Counted from the first letter of the stretch, positions 47,639-60,115 are shown. The stretch is 64,000 nucleotides of DNA from Triops longicaudatus (GCA_022885665.1 JAGQDJ010000035.1:299256-363255), one strand, 5' to 3'. Notes: generated from the sequence alone by a model not told the origin. Numbers and translations are program-made.

Positions 47639-50600
47639 CTAAATTAAGCCCCGTTTCTTCTTATAGTCCTCCAAGTTCAGAGAGCGACGCGGTCCATCTT
47701 TCAAAGCAACAGAGTTCTTCAATGTGACAGGAAGCGTTTGTGCTAATAAAACATAAGAAAATAAACAAAATCGCTTTTTTCCCCAAAGATGAGTATCTTA
47801 CTTGTGGCCGGCATTTCTAGGTCAATCTTTATATCAAAATCATGGGCAGAAAACAAATCACTCTTCACGGCTGATGAACCCTTGTCCTTGCCTTTCGTTT
47901 TGTCACTGGACGATGCAGAGGGCGCAGGTTGCGGTGTCTGCAACTTCTTCTCCTCTGAAGCTGGGGCGATCGTGGCAACAGCAGACGCCCCGTTCAATTC
48001 AGCCGCTTTGTTCATCCTGGGTTTACCCGGTTTCGTACTTCGCCTCGTGAAAGGATCTTCTGCCTTTTGTCCTCCGGTTTCCCGAATTTCTTCCTGTTAC
48101 GTCATGTGTTTCATCTGCCACTGTTATAAATTTTTCCCTTATCCTACCAGAATAGCTTTCTCTGCTTCTTCGACATTCCGCTTTCTGTTGCGCTCGTTGA
48201 TGTACGAAATGGAAGACAGCGTCGAGGTACGTGCTTTATCCAACTCGTCAGCTCGTTCTTCAACTTCCGCAATTTCTCGACTTAAACGTTCCGCCTCTTC
48301 TTCGTCGCCCCTACAAAACCAAATAAAACATTAATATCGTCTTTATGTGTTAAGTTACCTAACTTCTTTAAGGTACTTCAAAATATACCAATTGCTACCA
48401 AATTGTTACATATTTTTTCATTAGGTAGTTGCACAGTTTGCTTTCGCTAACATACTACACATTCATTTACTTTTTACATTATCTTTAAAATATATTAGAA
48501 ACTTTAAGCTGTCCAACCTGGCAAGGGCAATTTCGCGGTCTTTCATGAGCTGCGTCTTTCGCATGGCGTAATTGTAAGGACTCTTCCGAAACTTATGTTT
48601 TTCTTGCAATATCTGTCGAGGTTTATCCATAATTAAATGTAAGAATTCCATAAGGAAAGCTATTAAAACGTTTACCATAGTAACTTCCTCTTCTTTGTAT
48701 TGGTAATTCAACGCTTCTTGGATGTCTTTGAGTTTGGCTTGCATTTCATCCAACGTAGGTGGCGCCACGTCCTGTACGCCGCAATCGCTTTGCCATTTGG
48801 CGAACTCGCTGTCAGTAAAATCTTGATTGGAAACAAACTCGAGACGAAAAACACGCTCCTGTGCACCGTGACGCAGTTTCAGGCCTTTGTTCGTCTTGGT
48901 AGTTCCTAGCTGGTATACTTTTCCTGTCTCGCATACGTCGGTGATCTCTGCTACCTGCAACGAAACGATTTTAAAAACACTTTCTCGTTTACATTTGATT
49001 TCTTTTACTCTGTAGATTGATTTCCCGCTATTCATGCCGATTCCAATGCGCACAAAGCAGCCGGAAACCACCCGCTTGAAGAAAGGGGCATGCACCCACC
49101 TTAATATCGTACGTCAAGTTCCACAATTACAAAAACATGAGATTCTGGTAAGTACTTTTCGAGTTTGTGGCGTGAAAGACGGATTTTGCTCAACTGCTCT
49201 TTCATCGTAATGAACTGAACCTTTTTTGGCGCTCGTCTAAGGAAAACACCAAGTTAATCGATAGACAAAACTATGATAGCATAGCGAAACGAACAGATAT
49301 ATACCACATAAATTAAAGAAAATTAACGCAGAAATAATGAATGAATGACAAAAAGAGTGACGAGCGATAAGGCACAGATAATTAGAAAATGTTCGTACAG
49401 TTTGGCAACACAAAAAGAGAAATAAATCAGGACTAGAAATTTAAAAAAAAAAACACTACAAGGAATAAAAAGAAGGTATGAAAATGATGCGTAAAATTTC
49501 CAGTTTCCTTCTTACCAAACCCTCCAAAACTTCAAAAAAAGAAAAGAAAAATACTATTTAGTTTAACATATAATAAAACAATGAAAATAAATAAAACAGA
49601 CAACACGTTTTTCATTCCTTCTTTTTCGAAGGGGCAACTACGCATGACACAACGCAACTGAATTAAATTTTTGTTTGCCAAACGTTTGCTTGTTTTACCG
49701 TTCCTCGTCGCTTTCGGGTTCAGATTCGGAAGACAGTTTACGTTCCTTTTCGTGACGCGATTCTGGCTCGTCGTCGTGATCCTCGTCATCTTCCGAGGAC
49801 GAGCCCGAGTCGTCGGAGTAAACATCAGAGGCTTTGAGCTTCTTCTTGGCTTTTTTCTCTTCTTTCTCCTCCCGTTGTCGTTCTTTACGTTCTTTGGCTT
49901 CCTCTTCCCATTTTTTGCGATCAGCTTCCTGTTTAAGACGCTCTTTCTCTTCGCGCTCTTTCTTTTCTTCGCGCCGTGCTTTCAAGGCGTTCATGGCTTG
50001 GGCTTTCTTGTCCGTCTTGCCCTTGTCTTCCACCGTTTTTTTTCTCTCCTTGCTTCGCTCTTTGGCGTCACCCGGTGCAAAGACGTCGCTTTTGTCGCTC
50101 TTGGTTTTCTCCTTGGTTTTGCTTTTGTTTTGTTCGTTCTTTCGCGCGGCACGTAGCTTCTTTTCGATCTCGAAACGCGTCCGCATGGCTTCACGGCGCT
50201 CGTTACGATTAAAAAGTTCTTCTTCACGCTCTCTTTCGGTCATCTGAGCCAAACGGGCTTGATCATCATCGTCGCCCATCAAATTTTCATCGTAGCCATC
50301 GTTAAATTCTTCGCTGTCCGCGTCACTATCGCTATTACTATCTGTAATGATACAAAAAGGTATAATATAAATACACAACGCACTACATTCAATAACATTA
50401 GAAAGTAAAACAATGCGTACGTCTAACTGGCTGAAATAACAGTATAAATAACAAAAAATGATGAGGATCACAAAGACAACAAACGACCTAACAAAAGGCC
50501 AAAATCTACAATATAAAAACAAGAATAGTTACAGTACTTGATTTTCTGGACTCTGAATCTCCCGAATCGGAAACTTCGCCTTCTTCAGGATCGGAACGAT

Positions 50601-51008
50601 CTTCATCGCTTTCGTCGCTCGAATTCGTGGCTTTGCTTTGTTTGGCTTGACTTTTGGTAGACTTCTTCTTCTTATTTTTCTTTTTGCCCTTCTTTCCCGA
50701 GGCCCAATCATCGTCAGAGTCAGAAGTTTCGGAACCAGACCCGGCCGAGGAATTAGGACTAAAGGGAGCAGAAGATTTCCGCCCGCCGCTTCGCGATTTC
50801 ATGGCATGGCCATCTTGTTGTGGTGTATCCTCTGTTTTAGTCTTTTTCTTTGCCAAGGATAGGAGATCCTAGCATACGGAACTTCATTAAACTTCATACC
50901 AAACAGGCTAATGGAAAATAAAGAGGAGTGGGTACTTACATTGTCAAGATCCGAGCCGCTGTCATTTGAGCTGTTGTCCAAACCACTCAAATCCTTTCGT
51001 TTAGACAT
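47639..51008 (-). CDS. RTF1: RTF1, Paf1-complex subunit
   Basis: Nuclear elongation factor that binds SPT5 through its Plus3 domain and promotes H2B ubiquitination and chromatin remodelling during RNA polymerase II transcription. Ten minus-strand exons: 51008-50940, 50868-50538, 50341-49699, 49236-49156, 49099-49009, 48954-48676, 48612-48518, 48310-48148, 48093-47802 and 47742-47639; 715 residues (human about 710). The N terminus is acidic and Ser-rich with DLLSLAKKK and SETSDSDDDW. The histone-modification region (NDGYDENLMGDDDD, MTEREREEELFNR) is at about 145-200, then a Lys/Glu coiled stretch. Plus3 (about 355-480) shows IRLSRHKLEKW, VVSGCFVRIGIG, VYQLGTTKTNKGLKLRHG and FRLEFVSNQDFTDSEF. 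The tail DGPRRSLNLEDYKKKRGLI is the family C terminus. Confidence 0.96.
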
Positions 51009-52146
51009 AACGTTGTCGTTCTTCAGGTAGCTTAACTTTAAAGACGACGGGCCAGTTTTGACAAGGAAAAAAAGCCGCTGACACTGACGAATACCACTTT
51101 CTTTATGCGTGGTGACTTGGAAGAACGCTTACAACATAAAAACTACTTCAAAAAACGAGTTGATTTTACCCTTAAGGTGAGTTAATATAATAGTTGTTAA
51201 AAAATGAACTTACAGTTTGGGTTTATAGGACCTAAATAGTACTTATTTTTACGCCAAATTAAAAACACGTTCTCGACCTATTCCACAACTATGCCAGTGC
51301 GCCAGCGCCAGTTGCGGCGCACTTTCCCTACGACGTCATTTCAAGCCTGTCCGCCCGCCAATTAAACGCGTTATTTGGAGATGGCGCCAAATTCATTCCT
51401 ACTCAAAAGTACTCGAATTGAACCCTTAAGAATAAAGGCCTTTTATATGCTTCAAGAATGTTAACTGAATACTTCGGGCACTTAATTTATCAGTCAAATT
51501 TTACAGCATAAGGATAATTTAAAGATAAGCTTGCTGAGCAGCTATTAGTGCAGTTGTGGACTCGACGACTTTCTTTAAACAATTTTTCGTATGTACTACT
51601 ATGGGATCAATCCGAGCAATGGTCTTAAATGACATCGTGTAACAAATTCCTTCAATAGATAACCGCTTCTTTTAAACATGCTAAGAGGTGAGTTTTCTTA
51701 ATGATCAAACAAGCTTACGTTATAAAGAATTTCCAGCTTTACAAATACAAACACAACTGCAAATATATGATCGCAACCGTAATATCGCAAATGATGAGTG
51801 TTAAGGAAAGGCAGTATTATAATAGAATCTGTTGGCCTATTTTGATGACGTATGGATTCCCCAGAAACCAGACCCGTTAACCAAAAAGGGCGCCAAAATT
51901 TACCGCAATTTTATAGCCAAACTTCATTTCTTAAAAATTATATTCATGATATTATCAAATTAAGTTTATTCAACCAACAATTTTCAAAAATTCTTATAAG
52001 CTATATGCCAGATTCAAAAGGAATGATATGAATTTCTCCAGGAAGTTCATTGTCGGCGTCGTACGTCCTTCTCTGACTAGACGCATTGCTTTCTGAGACA
52101 TAAGAAAAGGACGGCAGAACAGTACTATTTTTACTGCGACTTCACT
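51009..52146. other. Upstream region of RTF1 and spacer
   Basis: Holds the RTF1 promoter. A CRE-like half site ACGACGTCATTT is at about 51330 and GGCGCC words are nearby at 51303-51390, a more GC-rich patch than the rest. No gene recognised. Confidence 0.35.
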
Positions 52147-52816
52147 TTATCGTATCCGAATGCGTCTCGCCAGCTGCAGAGCCTGATTACCAGCCAAGGG
52201 ACAGGAAGGATAAAAATAGTGACAAGAATTGCCATCAATTCCCACGAGAAGTTGTCCCATATGCGCGGCAAAATGATACCTCGTGGACAAGAGGCCCTTG
52301 CTTGACAAACTCGTTTGTCTAAAAACACACATACAACAAATTACATTGCGATCAGAGCCCAAAATTTGACCTTTAGTTGTTCTTACGTTATTAAGGACAT
52401 TAAGGCACGTTCAGAGTCGCCTAAGCTGGATTTATCATCCATTGCAAAGAGCTCGCAAATTAGACGTGGAAGACAAGTTTGGCGAAGTTCTTCAATAAGT
52501 TCCTCTCCTACGGAAAATAACGTCATACAATCTTGTGGACTAAATACTCATAATACTTACTGGTTTTAGAATACTCCTCTAGCATCTCCTCAACGTAGGC
52601 ATCATCTTCGTCTCCTTTCGGACGCGGGTTGCGGAATTTGGGCTTGCTTTTGCTTGTTACGTGTACTGCAGATTTATCTTTGCTTGTAGAAGGATTAGAC
52701 ACGGATTCCTCGTCAGAATATAAGGAAGACCACTCCTCCTCTTCCAGCCACAGGAAGTGACATAAGAGCAAGAAGAGTATCGCAGCAATTACTACTCTCA
52801 AGGGATAGGTAACCAT
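52147..52816 (-). CDS. Small secreted or membrane protein, DM4/DM12-like
   Basis: Three minus-strand exons, 52816-52561, 52507-52387 and 52318-52147, join in phase to 182 residues. The N terminus has a strong hydrophobic segment (about residues 5-24, VVIAAILFLLLCHFLWL), a signal peptide or anchor, followed by an acidic and Ser-rich linker. The C-terminal half carries CLPRLICELF, a gap, then HMGQLLVGIDGNSCHYFYPS and CPL. This C...C...SC..FYPSCPL layout resembles the arthropod DM4/DM12 family (PF07841), extracellular proteins of unknown function, but similarity is by layout only. In the last exon another frame (ELMAILVTIFILPVPWL) also reads hydrophobic, but only the chosen frame fits the splice phases. 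It is divergent from CRY-DASH, 574 bp apart. Confidence 0.65.
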
Positions 52817-53390
52817 GATGGACCGAATTTTGGCTTGCTAGGCCTGAACAGATGTTTACATTAACATGAAAAGAAAAAACTTTAACTTTGACTTACTTCA
52901 CTCGAAAGAATGGAACGGTTTTGTTACTGAAGAGACTCTAAGTAAGTCCACATCGAATACTGTAACGAGCGATTAACCGTTACGACACACCTGTGCAATA
53001 TACAAAGTATTTTTACTATTATTAAAATCTCATTAAATTCAAACAGAATTATATACACCTACGACTCTTTGCAAGCTTCACCAACAAGTGTAACACAACA
53101 TCTAAGCCCAGGCTAAAGAGAAAGTGAAAATCAACATAGCTCTCACCTAAACTTTCTCTTCATACTTTCCATTCAGGTAAACGTATGTTATCCTCCACTT
53201 CTGCCCAGCAGGGAAAAGGAGGAGTTAAGCCTTAGTGTTGGTTTTGAGTGGGCGGAGTCTAGTAACCAGCTCACTGTGTGTTGTTCCTCTCGAAGCGAGA
53301 GTCGCTCGTGGTCTTTAGTGTGTGAGAAGCGTTACGTAATTCTGTGGTGAGCTAAATATCACGAATTCTTTTTTTTTATATCATTACAGT
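52817..53390. promoter_or_regulatory. Divergent promoter region between the DM4/DM12-like gene and CRY-DASH
   Basis: This 574-bp interval separates two genes transcribed away from each other. GTGGGCGGAGTC at about 53249 is a GC-box-like word. A TTACAG acceptor two bases before the CRY-DASH ATG implies a 5' UTR intron, so the CRY-DASH start site lies well inside this interval. No paired E-box or D-box that would indicate light or clock control was identified. Confidence 0.4.
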
Positions 53391-55574
53391 ATGGAAACCA
53401 AGAAAAGCCTCGTGTTGTGCTTGTTGAGGAACAACTTGCGTTACCATGATAATGAAGTACGTATTTTTACAGCGTAAACCGTGCCGCAAAGTCCGTTACG
53501 TGACGATTGAAATTAGCGTTAATTTACGTACCACATCTTTCACTTTTGTTAGGTACTTTTACACGGTCATCTCAATGGAGATTTTATGCTGCCAGTATAC
53601 TGTTTTGATCCGCGACATTTCGGAAAAACTATGCACTATGGCTTTGCCAAAACCGGCCCCTTCAGAGCAAAATTTATTATTGAGTCTGTTGAAGACTTGC
53701 GAAAAAGCCTAATCAAACGTGGGAGGTACACTATTTTACTTTCGTATATTCGCTATCACTGTCGGCTTAAAAGCTTAAGTTTCTTTCCAGCAATCTTCAC
53801 ACCAGTTTCTGCACACCGGAAGACGCAATCACCAGTTTATTGAAAAAGTGGGCAGGGAAGTACCGAATCACCCTTGTTTACCAAGAAGAAGTAGCTACTG
53901 AGGAGAAGGAAGTCGAAGATGCACTGAATAAGCTATGTAAAACTGCCCAAGTTAACATTCACACTCTGTGGGGCACAACGCTGTATCATAAAAAGGACGT
54001 TCCGTTTCCAGTGACGAGGTAAATTGTAAATGGTACCCATTTTTAAACAGTTAAAACTTTATTGGTCTGGACAGGGTTCCAGATACTTACACTCAGTTCA
54101 GAAAGCTAGTCGAAACCCAGTGCAAAGTACGAGCTGAAGCAGCGATGCCTGAGCAGCTAAAGCCCGCCCCTTCCGACATGACCGACTGGGGCGAAATTCC
54201 TTGTTTGGCGGAATTGGGCGTTGAAAACCCAGTAAATGATACCAGATCGGCATTTCCTTTCCGTGGAGGCGAAGCGGCTGCTCTAGAAAGATTAAGATAT
54301 TATTGCTGGGAGTCAAACAAGGTTGCTGAGTACAAAATTACCCGTAACGGCCTCATCGGAGCAGACTATTCGACCAAGTTCAGTCCGTGGCTCTCTTTGG
54401 GCTGCATTTCCCCGCGTCGTATCTACTTTGAGATCAAGGCGTATGAATCTAAGCGAGTTGCTAATGACTCGACGTATTGGGTGATTTTCGAGTTGCTGTG
54501 GCGCGATTACTTTCGCTATGTCACGCTGAAGTACGGCTCGCGTATCTTCTATGCATCTGGTATAATGGGAAAGAAAGTTCAGTGGAAAAAGGATCAGAAG
54601 CAGATACAAGCATGGAAAGGTAACTTTAACAGCCTTTCTAGGAAACTAGAAATTTGTATTTAATTAAGTTATTAAGGTTATTCTAAACATAATATAGATT
54701 ACTGTAAAGTATTAAAGTTTGTAATTTTTTATTTTATTTTTAGTTAGTGATAATTTGTGCGGATTTAAGCTTACTTTCTAAAGTGTATCCTTTACTCAAA
54801 TCTCTGTGTAATCTAATGTACTCTTCGTTTGAATTGTTTATTTAGTTTTATTTATCTTATTTATTTACTTAGAGGGAAAGACCGGAGTTCCATTCGTGGA
54901 TGCCAACATGCGCGAATTGTTGTTGACAGGATGGATGTCGAATCGGGGCCGGCAGAACGTGGCTTCCTTTCTGGTTAAAGATTTGGGTATTGATTGGCGT
55001 GTGGGCGCGGAATGGTTTGAGTCCTACTTGGTATAAACCGTTAAAGATAACTTTGAAGCTAGAGTTATATCAGGTATTGAGTTTGTGCATTATCTTTTAG
55101 CTGGACCATGATGTATACAGCAACTACGGTAATTGGAACTACTCAGCCGGAATTGGCAACGATCCTAGGGAAAATCGACATTTTAACATGATTAAACAAG
55201 CCACGGATTATGATCTCAACGGCGATTACGTGCGCTTGTGGGTGCCGGAACTGAAATCCATAGCGGGGTCGAGAGTCCACGCACCTTGGTTGCTTTCTAA
55301 TCAGGAACTTACGCGAACTGGGGTACAATTTGGGGTTACTTACCCGAAACCCCTTATTATCAACCCTCAGTGGGGTAAACATGCCGCTAATAACAATGTA
55401 AGTTAAAAATCTGGGTTATAAGAAAAAAGGTTAACTGCAAGACATATGGTCTGAATTGTTGTGTAGGGACAAGGTGGAGCGACCGTGCCTGGTCAGAAGC
55501 ACAATCCATCATTTAAAGGTCAACGACGTGGAATCGATTTTTACTTCAAGTCAGGAAATAATAAAACAAAGTGA
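53391..55574 (+). CDS. CRY-DASH: Cryptochrome DASH
   Basis: FAD blue-light photoreceptor of the photolyase/cryptochrome family that repairs pyrimidine dimers in single-stranded DNA. Exons 53391-53456, 53553-53725, 53791-54018, 54075-54619, 54873-55030, 55101-55397 and 55467-55574 give 524 residues, a usual DASH length. The N-terminal Rossmann part begins LVLCLLRNNLRYHDNE with VYCFDPRHF and KTGPFRAKFIIESV. The FAD half shows AFPFRGGEAAALERL, YSTKFSPWLSLGCISPR, ELLWRDYFRY, VPFVDANMRELLLTGWMSNR, GRQNVASFLVKDLGIDW and NYGNWNYSAGIGNDPR. NRGRQNVASFL and GIGNDPR are diagnostic of DASH rather than animal-type CRY or 6-4 photolyase. The C terminus is short and basic (GQRRGIDFYFKSG). Confidence 0.97.
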
Positions 55575-55617
55575 AACTGTACCAAAACGACATACAAAGT
55601 ATTTCAAAGCTTTTCCT

Positions 55618-55623
55618 AATAAA
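55618..55623 (+). terminator. Polyadenylation signal of CRY-DASH
   Basis: AATAAA 44 bp after the stop codon, followed by a T-run and an A-run. Confidence 0.55.
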
Positions 55624-56234
55624 TCTCCTTTTTGACAAAAAAAAAAAGAGTAAATAGGCACACATAAAATAACCATTTACAACAGACATGTCGATATTAT
55701 AGGAAATGAAGTACGTCTTGATAATAGAAAGCAGTACGGCATTTTCCACATCTAATGGAAGCACTTAAAATTACCGTGCGGTAACCGTAAGTGTTATAAG
55801 CGAGTAAGATCGACATTTCCAGTTTTCCAAGGGGTGAATGGTCAAATAAATAGGAGTCAAATAAAGCGCCGACATTTTATGTGCCTTGCCTGGATTAGCC
55901 ACGTGGCCGTTGACCACTTTCTGTAGCTGATCTACACAAAAAATCCACTGTCCATTTTTAAGTAAATACCCGTTTTCAAGCAACCAATTAATTGGTCTTT
56001 TATGTTTAACCATTACAGTACAGCCTACTTGAACGAACGAATTGGTAAACGTTTAACAGAATATAAGTATGTCGCATTCGTTGTTATCACAATAGTTACG
56101 ACTTTACTGAAACGTAGTGATATGGACATGTCTTTCCTGAATTAACCAGCCATTTATGCTTTTTATTACAATTACGCTGAGAAACTTACAATATAAGCCC
56201 TTTCTTGGTATTTGAGTCAATCATCACTAGTTAT
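55624..56234. other. Intergenic spacer
   Basis: An 81-codon minus-strand frame (55771-56013, with NWLLENGYLLKNGQWIF) is open but matches nothing I know and lacks upstream context. Otherwise AT-rich. Confidence 0.35.
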
Positions 56235-57013
56235 GTGAACCCCAGAGCCGGATTAACCTTTTGTGGGCCCTGGCGCAAGTTATATTAATAGGCCCCTTCC
56301 GTACTTTGAAATTTGACTCAAAACTGTAGGACACGTAGTCGTTTTTTATTTCCACAATTTGATTATTTACATGTTTCTTCGCCGCGCTTTCGCAGAGGGA
56401 AATACATTAAATAATACCATCAAAATCGAGTGAAGAAACAATGTCACTCTCAATGCTCATCAGCGTGAGGCTTACAAAACTATCTTGGGTCATCGAGGAA
56501 CGTAGTACACTCTTGATTCGCTTCATGTGGCTGAACGATCTTTCCCCTGTGCAGTTTGATACTGGAAGTTTCAGGTAGATGCGCAGAATGACGAAGACAT
56601 TTGGGAACGCCGTTTGCAAAGCATGCTCTCGGATGATATTAAGCATTTGTGTCTGACTACACGGGTAATCGGGCAGTGGCAAAAATGACCGAAGAAATAA
56701 GCGCCAGTTTGTAGGCTACTAGGCTTATAGCAAAAATAATACCGGTCACCAATACAGCAGTTAGCGGGGACACACGCACACGCTCACTCACAGGTTGTCA
56801 CAGATTATTGGACGGCTAGCTATATTAGCTACTTGCCATACCGCCCCCTGCATATTGTATACCGATACAGCAGTTAGCGGGGACATACACACACACGCTC
56901 ACTCACTCATAAAAAATAGGCATCAAATTTATTTGCACGCATAGTTTGGTGGGCCCCTGAAGCCTGTGGGCCCGGCGCATTTGCGCCATTGTTAATATGG
57001 CCCTGGTGAACCC
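56235..57013 (-). mobile_element. hAT element with perfect 8-bp target duplication
   Basis: The element proper is 56243-57005 (763 bp), flanked on both sides by GTGAACCC (56235-56242 and 57006-57013). The ends CAGAGCCGGATTAAC and, reversed, CAGGGCCATATTAAC are imperfect inverted repeats of hAT style. A minus-strand frame inside encodes the C-terminal hAT dimerisation region. Two near-identical blocks (ATACAGCAGTTAGCGGGGAC plus CAC-rich sequence) at about 56750 and 56865 are an internal duplication. The intact duplication indicates a comparatively young insertion. Confidence 0.9.
56407..56682 (-). pseudogene. hAT transposase C-terminal fragment
   Basis: Minus-strand 91-codon frame containing YLKLPVSNCTGERSFSHMKR, then LRSSMTQDSFVSLTLMSIES and ending with SLDFDGII. 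The LPVSNCxxERSFSxxKxIKxxLRSxM pattern is the hATC dimerisation domain found in hAT transposases and ZMYM1-type domesticated relatives. Only the last part of a transposase is present, so the element cannot encode its own mobility. Confidence 0.85.
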
Positions 57014-57495
57014 TAATAGCATGGTAGAGAACTAGTGAATGAGTTCCCGGTATGGTAGTTTCAGAAGCTTTTTTTAAGTTAGTTCTATTGTAATTTTATT
57101 TTAGGTTAGTTTTATTTCAAGTTGTAGGGCCTACCAGACAATCGAACGCGTGGCCAAAAATTGTATTCGACAGTGCATGAAACTGTTACGAAAGTGATAG
57201 AAAGTAACACCAAACTAATCTCGTGTACTTTTTTAAATATTATTCGTTGTATGTTACTTGATGCCATTTCCCGGTTTCCTAGCTTTTTGGAACTTCGGAA
57301 GACGTTTCGATCGATTACACCGCAGAATTGTGGCTATACTGAGAATATGCTGTGCAAACGCGCTCTATAGGTTCAAACTTGGCGCGAGAACGTTAAAAGC
57401 GCTCGCTGTGATTGGCATAACAACTATCTCATACTTTCCGGTTGTTCTGAGCTGCCATTTTGGACGATTTTCCATTACCAACAAATTCAGATAAA
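57014..57495 (+). other. Upstream region of ATP synthase subunit g
   Basis: Contains the promoter and 5' UTR of the downstream gene. Open frames at 57161-57494 run through it but have no motif and overlap the putative leader. Confidence 0.35.
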
Positions 57496-58013
57496 ATGGC
57501 AAAGGCTCTTACCAGTTTGGCTGCTAAAGTTCCTGCTTTGACGAAAGGTAAATTTCTAAATATTAAAAATCTGTGATATTCAATATATTTTCTAACGTAC
57601 GTAGTAATATGAACCAGGCCAACAAAATCGACTTGTTTGTAAATGCATTCATTGGATTCATGTCTTGCTCGTGTATGTTTTAACAGGAGTTGTGGAATAT
57701 TCCACTCCCCGTTTACAGACCTTCTGGCGTTATGCTCGTGTAGAACTTGCTCCACCTTCTCCCGCTGATGCTCCAAAAATCCAAGAAGGTCTCAACAAAT
57801 TGTTGGTGTCAGCCCGAACTGGCAAATGGAAGCAAGTTCCCGTGAGGGTATGCAATAAACTTCAATTTTGTTACGTTTGAGTGTATTTGAACGCCATGCT
57901 CATTTGGTTTTTAGGAAGCATGGTTGAACACCCTTATCACCATGGAAATCGCTTTCTGGTTCTTTGTCGGAGAGTGCATTGGCAAGGGAAGCATTGTTGG
58001 ATATCAAGTTTAA
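57496..58013 (+). CDS. ATP5MG: Mitochondrial ATP synthase subunit g
   Basis: Small inner-membrane subunit of F1Fo-ATP synthase, at the dimer interface with subunits e and f. Exons 57496-57547, 57687-57847 and 57915-58013 give 103 residues, the usual metazoan length. MAKALTSLAAKVPALTKGVV is the basic amphipathic N terminus. The central WRYARVELAPPSPADAPKIQ is the family hallmark, followed by EAWLNTLITMEIAFWFFVGE, a single membrane helix with the GxxxG-like GECIGKGSIVGYQV end used in dimer contacts. Stop TAA. No AATAAA was seen close to the end. Confidence 0.95.
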
Positions 58014-60115
58014 ACCCAGAAAGTAACATTTGTGAGTCTTGTAGATAACGCTCAGCGAATCAATACACGTTTAAGTGACTAATGACTTATTATATGGCAT
58101 CTGAAATTCTTTTTTTACAATAAGTGCTTTTTAAGATCCTTTACTTCACTCTCCGGACTTCACTATCTTCCAACTTAACTTCTATCGATTTTGCAACTAT
58201 ATGTATTTAGTTGCGACAGGTCACAAAGTAAAATCCTTTTTATAAACGAGAAACATCGCAATCATTTAACAGTACAAAGCAGATTTCTTGATAAAACTAT
58301 GTACTTAAGCATAACGTCGGATTTTATTAACAGAGATGCGGCGAATTTTCGCTCGAGTTTCTCCGATTGTCGTGCATGCAGTTGCGCGTGCAAGTTTTAA
58401 TCTTAAACGTAAACGTTAACATCGTAGACCACTCATAAAACAAGCGTACTCGTTCGTACGTTGTTATATTATTTGTAGAAGGTACTCATTTTTTATTCAC
58501 AGTTGGGAAAAAAGTTAACGGAAAAAAATCCTCGAAAATGTCATTTCTAAATTTTATTCCGCAATTTCGTATTTGCATTTAGAGTTATACGCACTAGGGG
58601 GTAACTTAGCACCAAATTTGAAAATACAATACTTTTGGAATTTTACAATGAACTCCAAAGTGAAAGGTTTGTACGCTCGGCAGAGCAAATCCGTAGAGCC
58701 AAAACTTTTTTGTTTTATTTTTACTCAGAAATTTGCCGAAATATGCAAGAAAAACGAAAATAAAAAGTCCTTTTTCGTTAAAAATTACCCCGTTTTACGG
58801 TGCTTAATTAAATACCTACGCGCGACAGTTCACAATAAAAATGTACTAACTTTGCTATAAAATTGTATATCCTTTGTGAATTACTCTGAATTTCATTAAA
58901 TGTTTGGTTAACCAACTCTTCCTCTTTTTGTGTTAGATGAGCTAAGACATAAAGCAGTTTGGTTAAATGAGTTTCATATTGTTACAACGATCTCAACATA
59001 ACGTGAACGCAAAATCAAGATTAATTCCACAAATGCAAGCACACTACACGTCGTGTACTTAAAGCATAATGCGCATAATGTCAAGCACCATGACATATCG
59101 AAAGATTTCAAATTACTCAGTTGTACGTTTCATTTTGGTCAGTCGGTACAAGGGTTGTGCGGACTTCCTCGGACGTGCCCCTGACTTAAGTCCGGATGAG
59201 TCCTATTTTTTAATGAATCTCGAAGTAGATCAATTCTGCCGAGCCTTTTTTTTCTAATGAGTCGAGCTTTACACTTGGCATTAGAAGCCAGCTGTTAGGT
59301 ACGGAGTTGGAAGGGAGTTGGACTTCGACACTTAGGAATTTTTGATTTTGTAGAAAGGCAGAAATTTCTTTATACAAAATCTTATTTGGAGAAAGTGACA
59401 GTTTCATCAAAGAAACATTCTCCAAATTACGTTGCCGCTGTGGGTATAATGCAACAGTAGCCTTTCACTTTAGAAAATGAGTAAAAGTACGGAATAATAG
59501 ATAAAAAGAGCCAAAAATGAAGGCAAATCAGTCTCGAGTGGCATGGTTAGACCTCTGTAATTCCCCGAACAACTTTTTTTCTTTTTTTGCTCACCACTGT
59601 ATATGCAATTGACTTGGCGCTAACCACAACCCGTGCGGGGTCCTAAGGCTTTGCTCAGTACCTACGGTAGGAGAAAACCTTTAGGCCCTATGATACACTT
59701 TCAACATAAGGTTTACCTTTTCGTTTTAACATAAGCTGTCGGCAGTTTGCCAGCAAAATCTGTCGGAATTTGTTTTAAACCTACCGAAAGAGGTATAGAA
59801 GTGTAGAAATGCTTTTCTTATGTCAAGTTCATGCATCTCGAACCTTCGCATCCGTACGGGAAACCTGAAATTCTGAAGTACAAGATACCGATGTCTTAAT
59901 GTAATGTTAAGAATGCTAGTAATGAATCATTTTAATTTACAAATATCATAATATTTCATAATAATTACTCTGGAATCCGCTTTACCGAAAGGTTAACAAT
60001 CACAACACTACTACTGGAACTAACTAATTTTTTCACATAACTGTACACAATAACTACAGTGCGGCTCTGCAGATCACGGGGTTCACCACCCAACTCATGA
60101 CTTCTTTAACCTCAA
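58014..60115. other. Intergenic spacer
   Basis: AT-rich sequence between convergent ATP5MG and VIPAS39. Open frames at 58191-58860 and 59069-59425 have no recognisable motif. No repeats with clear ends were found. Confidence 0.4.

Noticed and set aside
47789..48334. 181-codon plus-strand ORF
   Set aside because: Lies antisense to the last RTF1 exons, which have strong family matches.
49671..50862. Plus-strand ORFs rich in Leu and Phe
   Set aside because: Antisense shadows of the acidic and lysine-rich RTF1 exons.
55771..56013. 81-codon minus-strand ORF with NWLLENGYLLKNGQWIF
   Set aside because: Looks mildly protein-like but matches nothing known and has no visible exon partners.
57161..57494. 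Two overlapping plus-strand ORFs before subunit g
   Set aside because: They occupy the leader and promoter of ATP5MG and show no family similarity.
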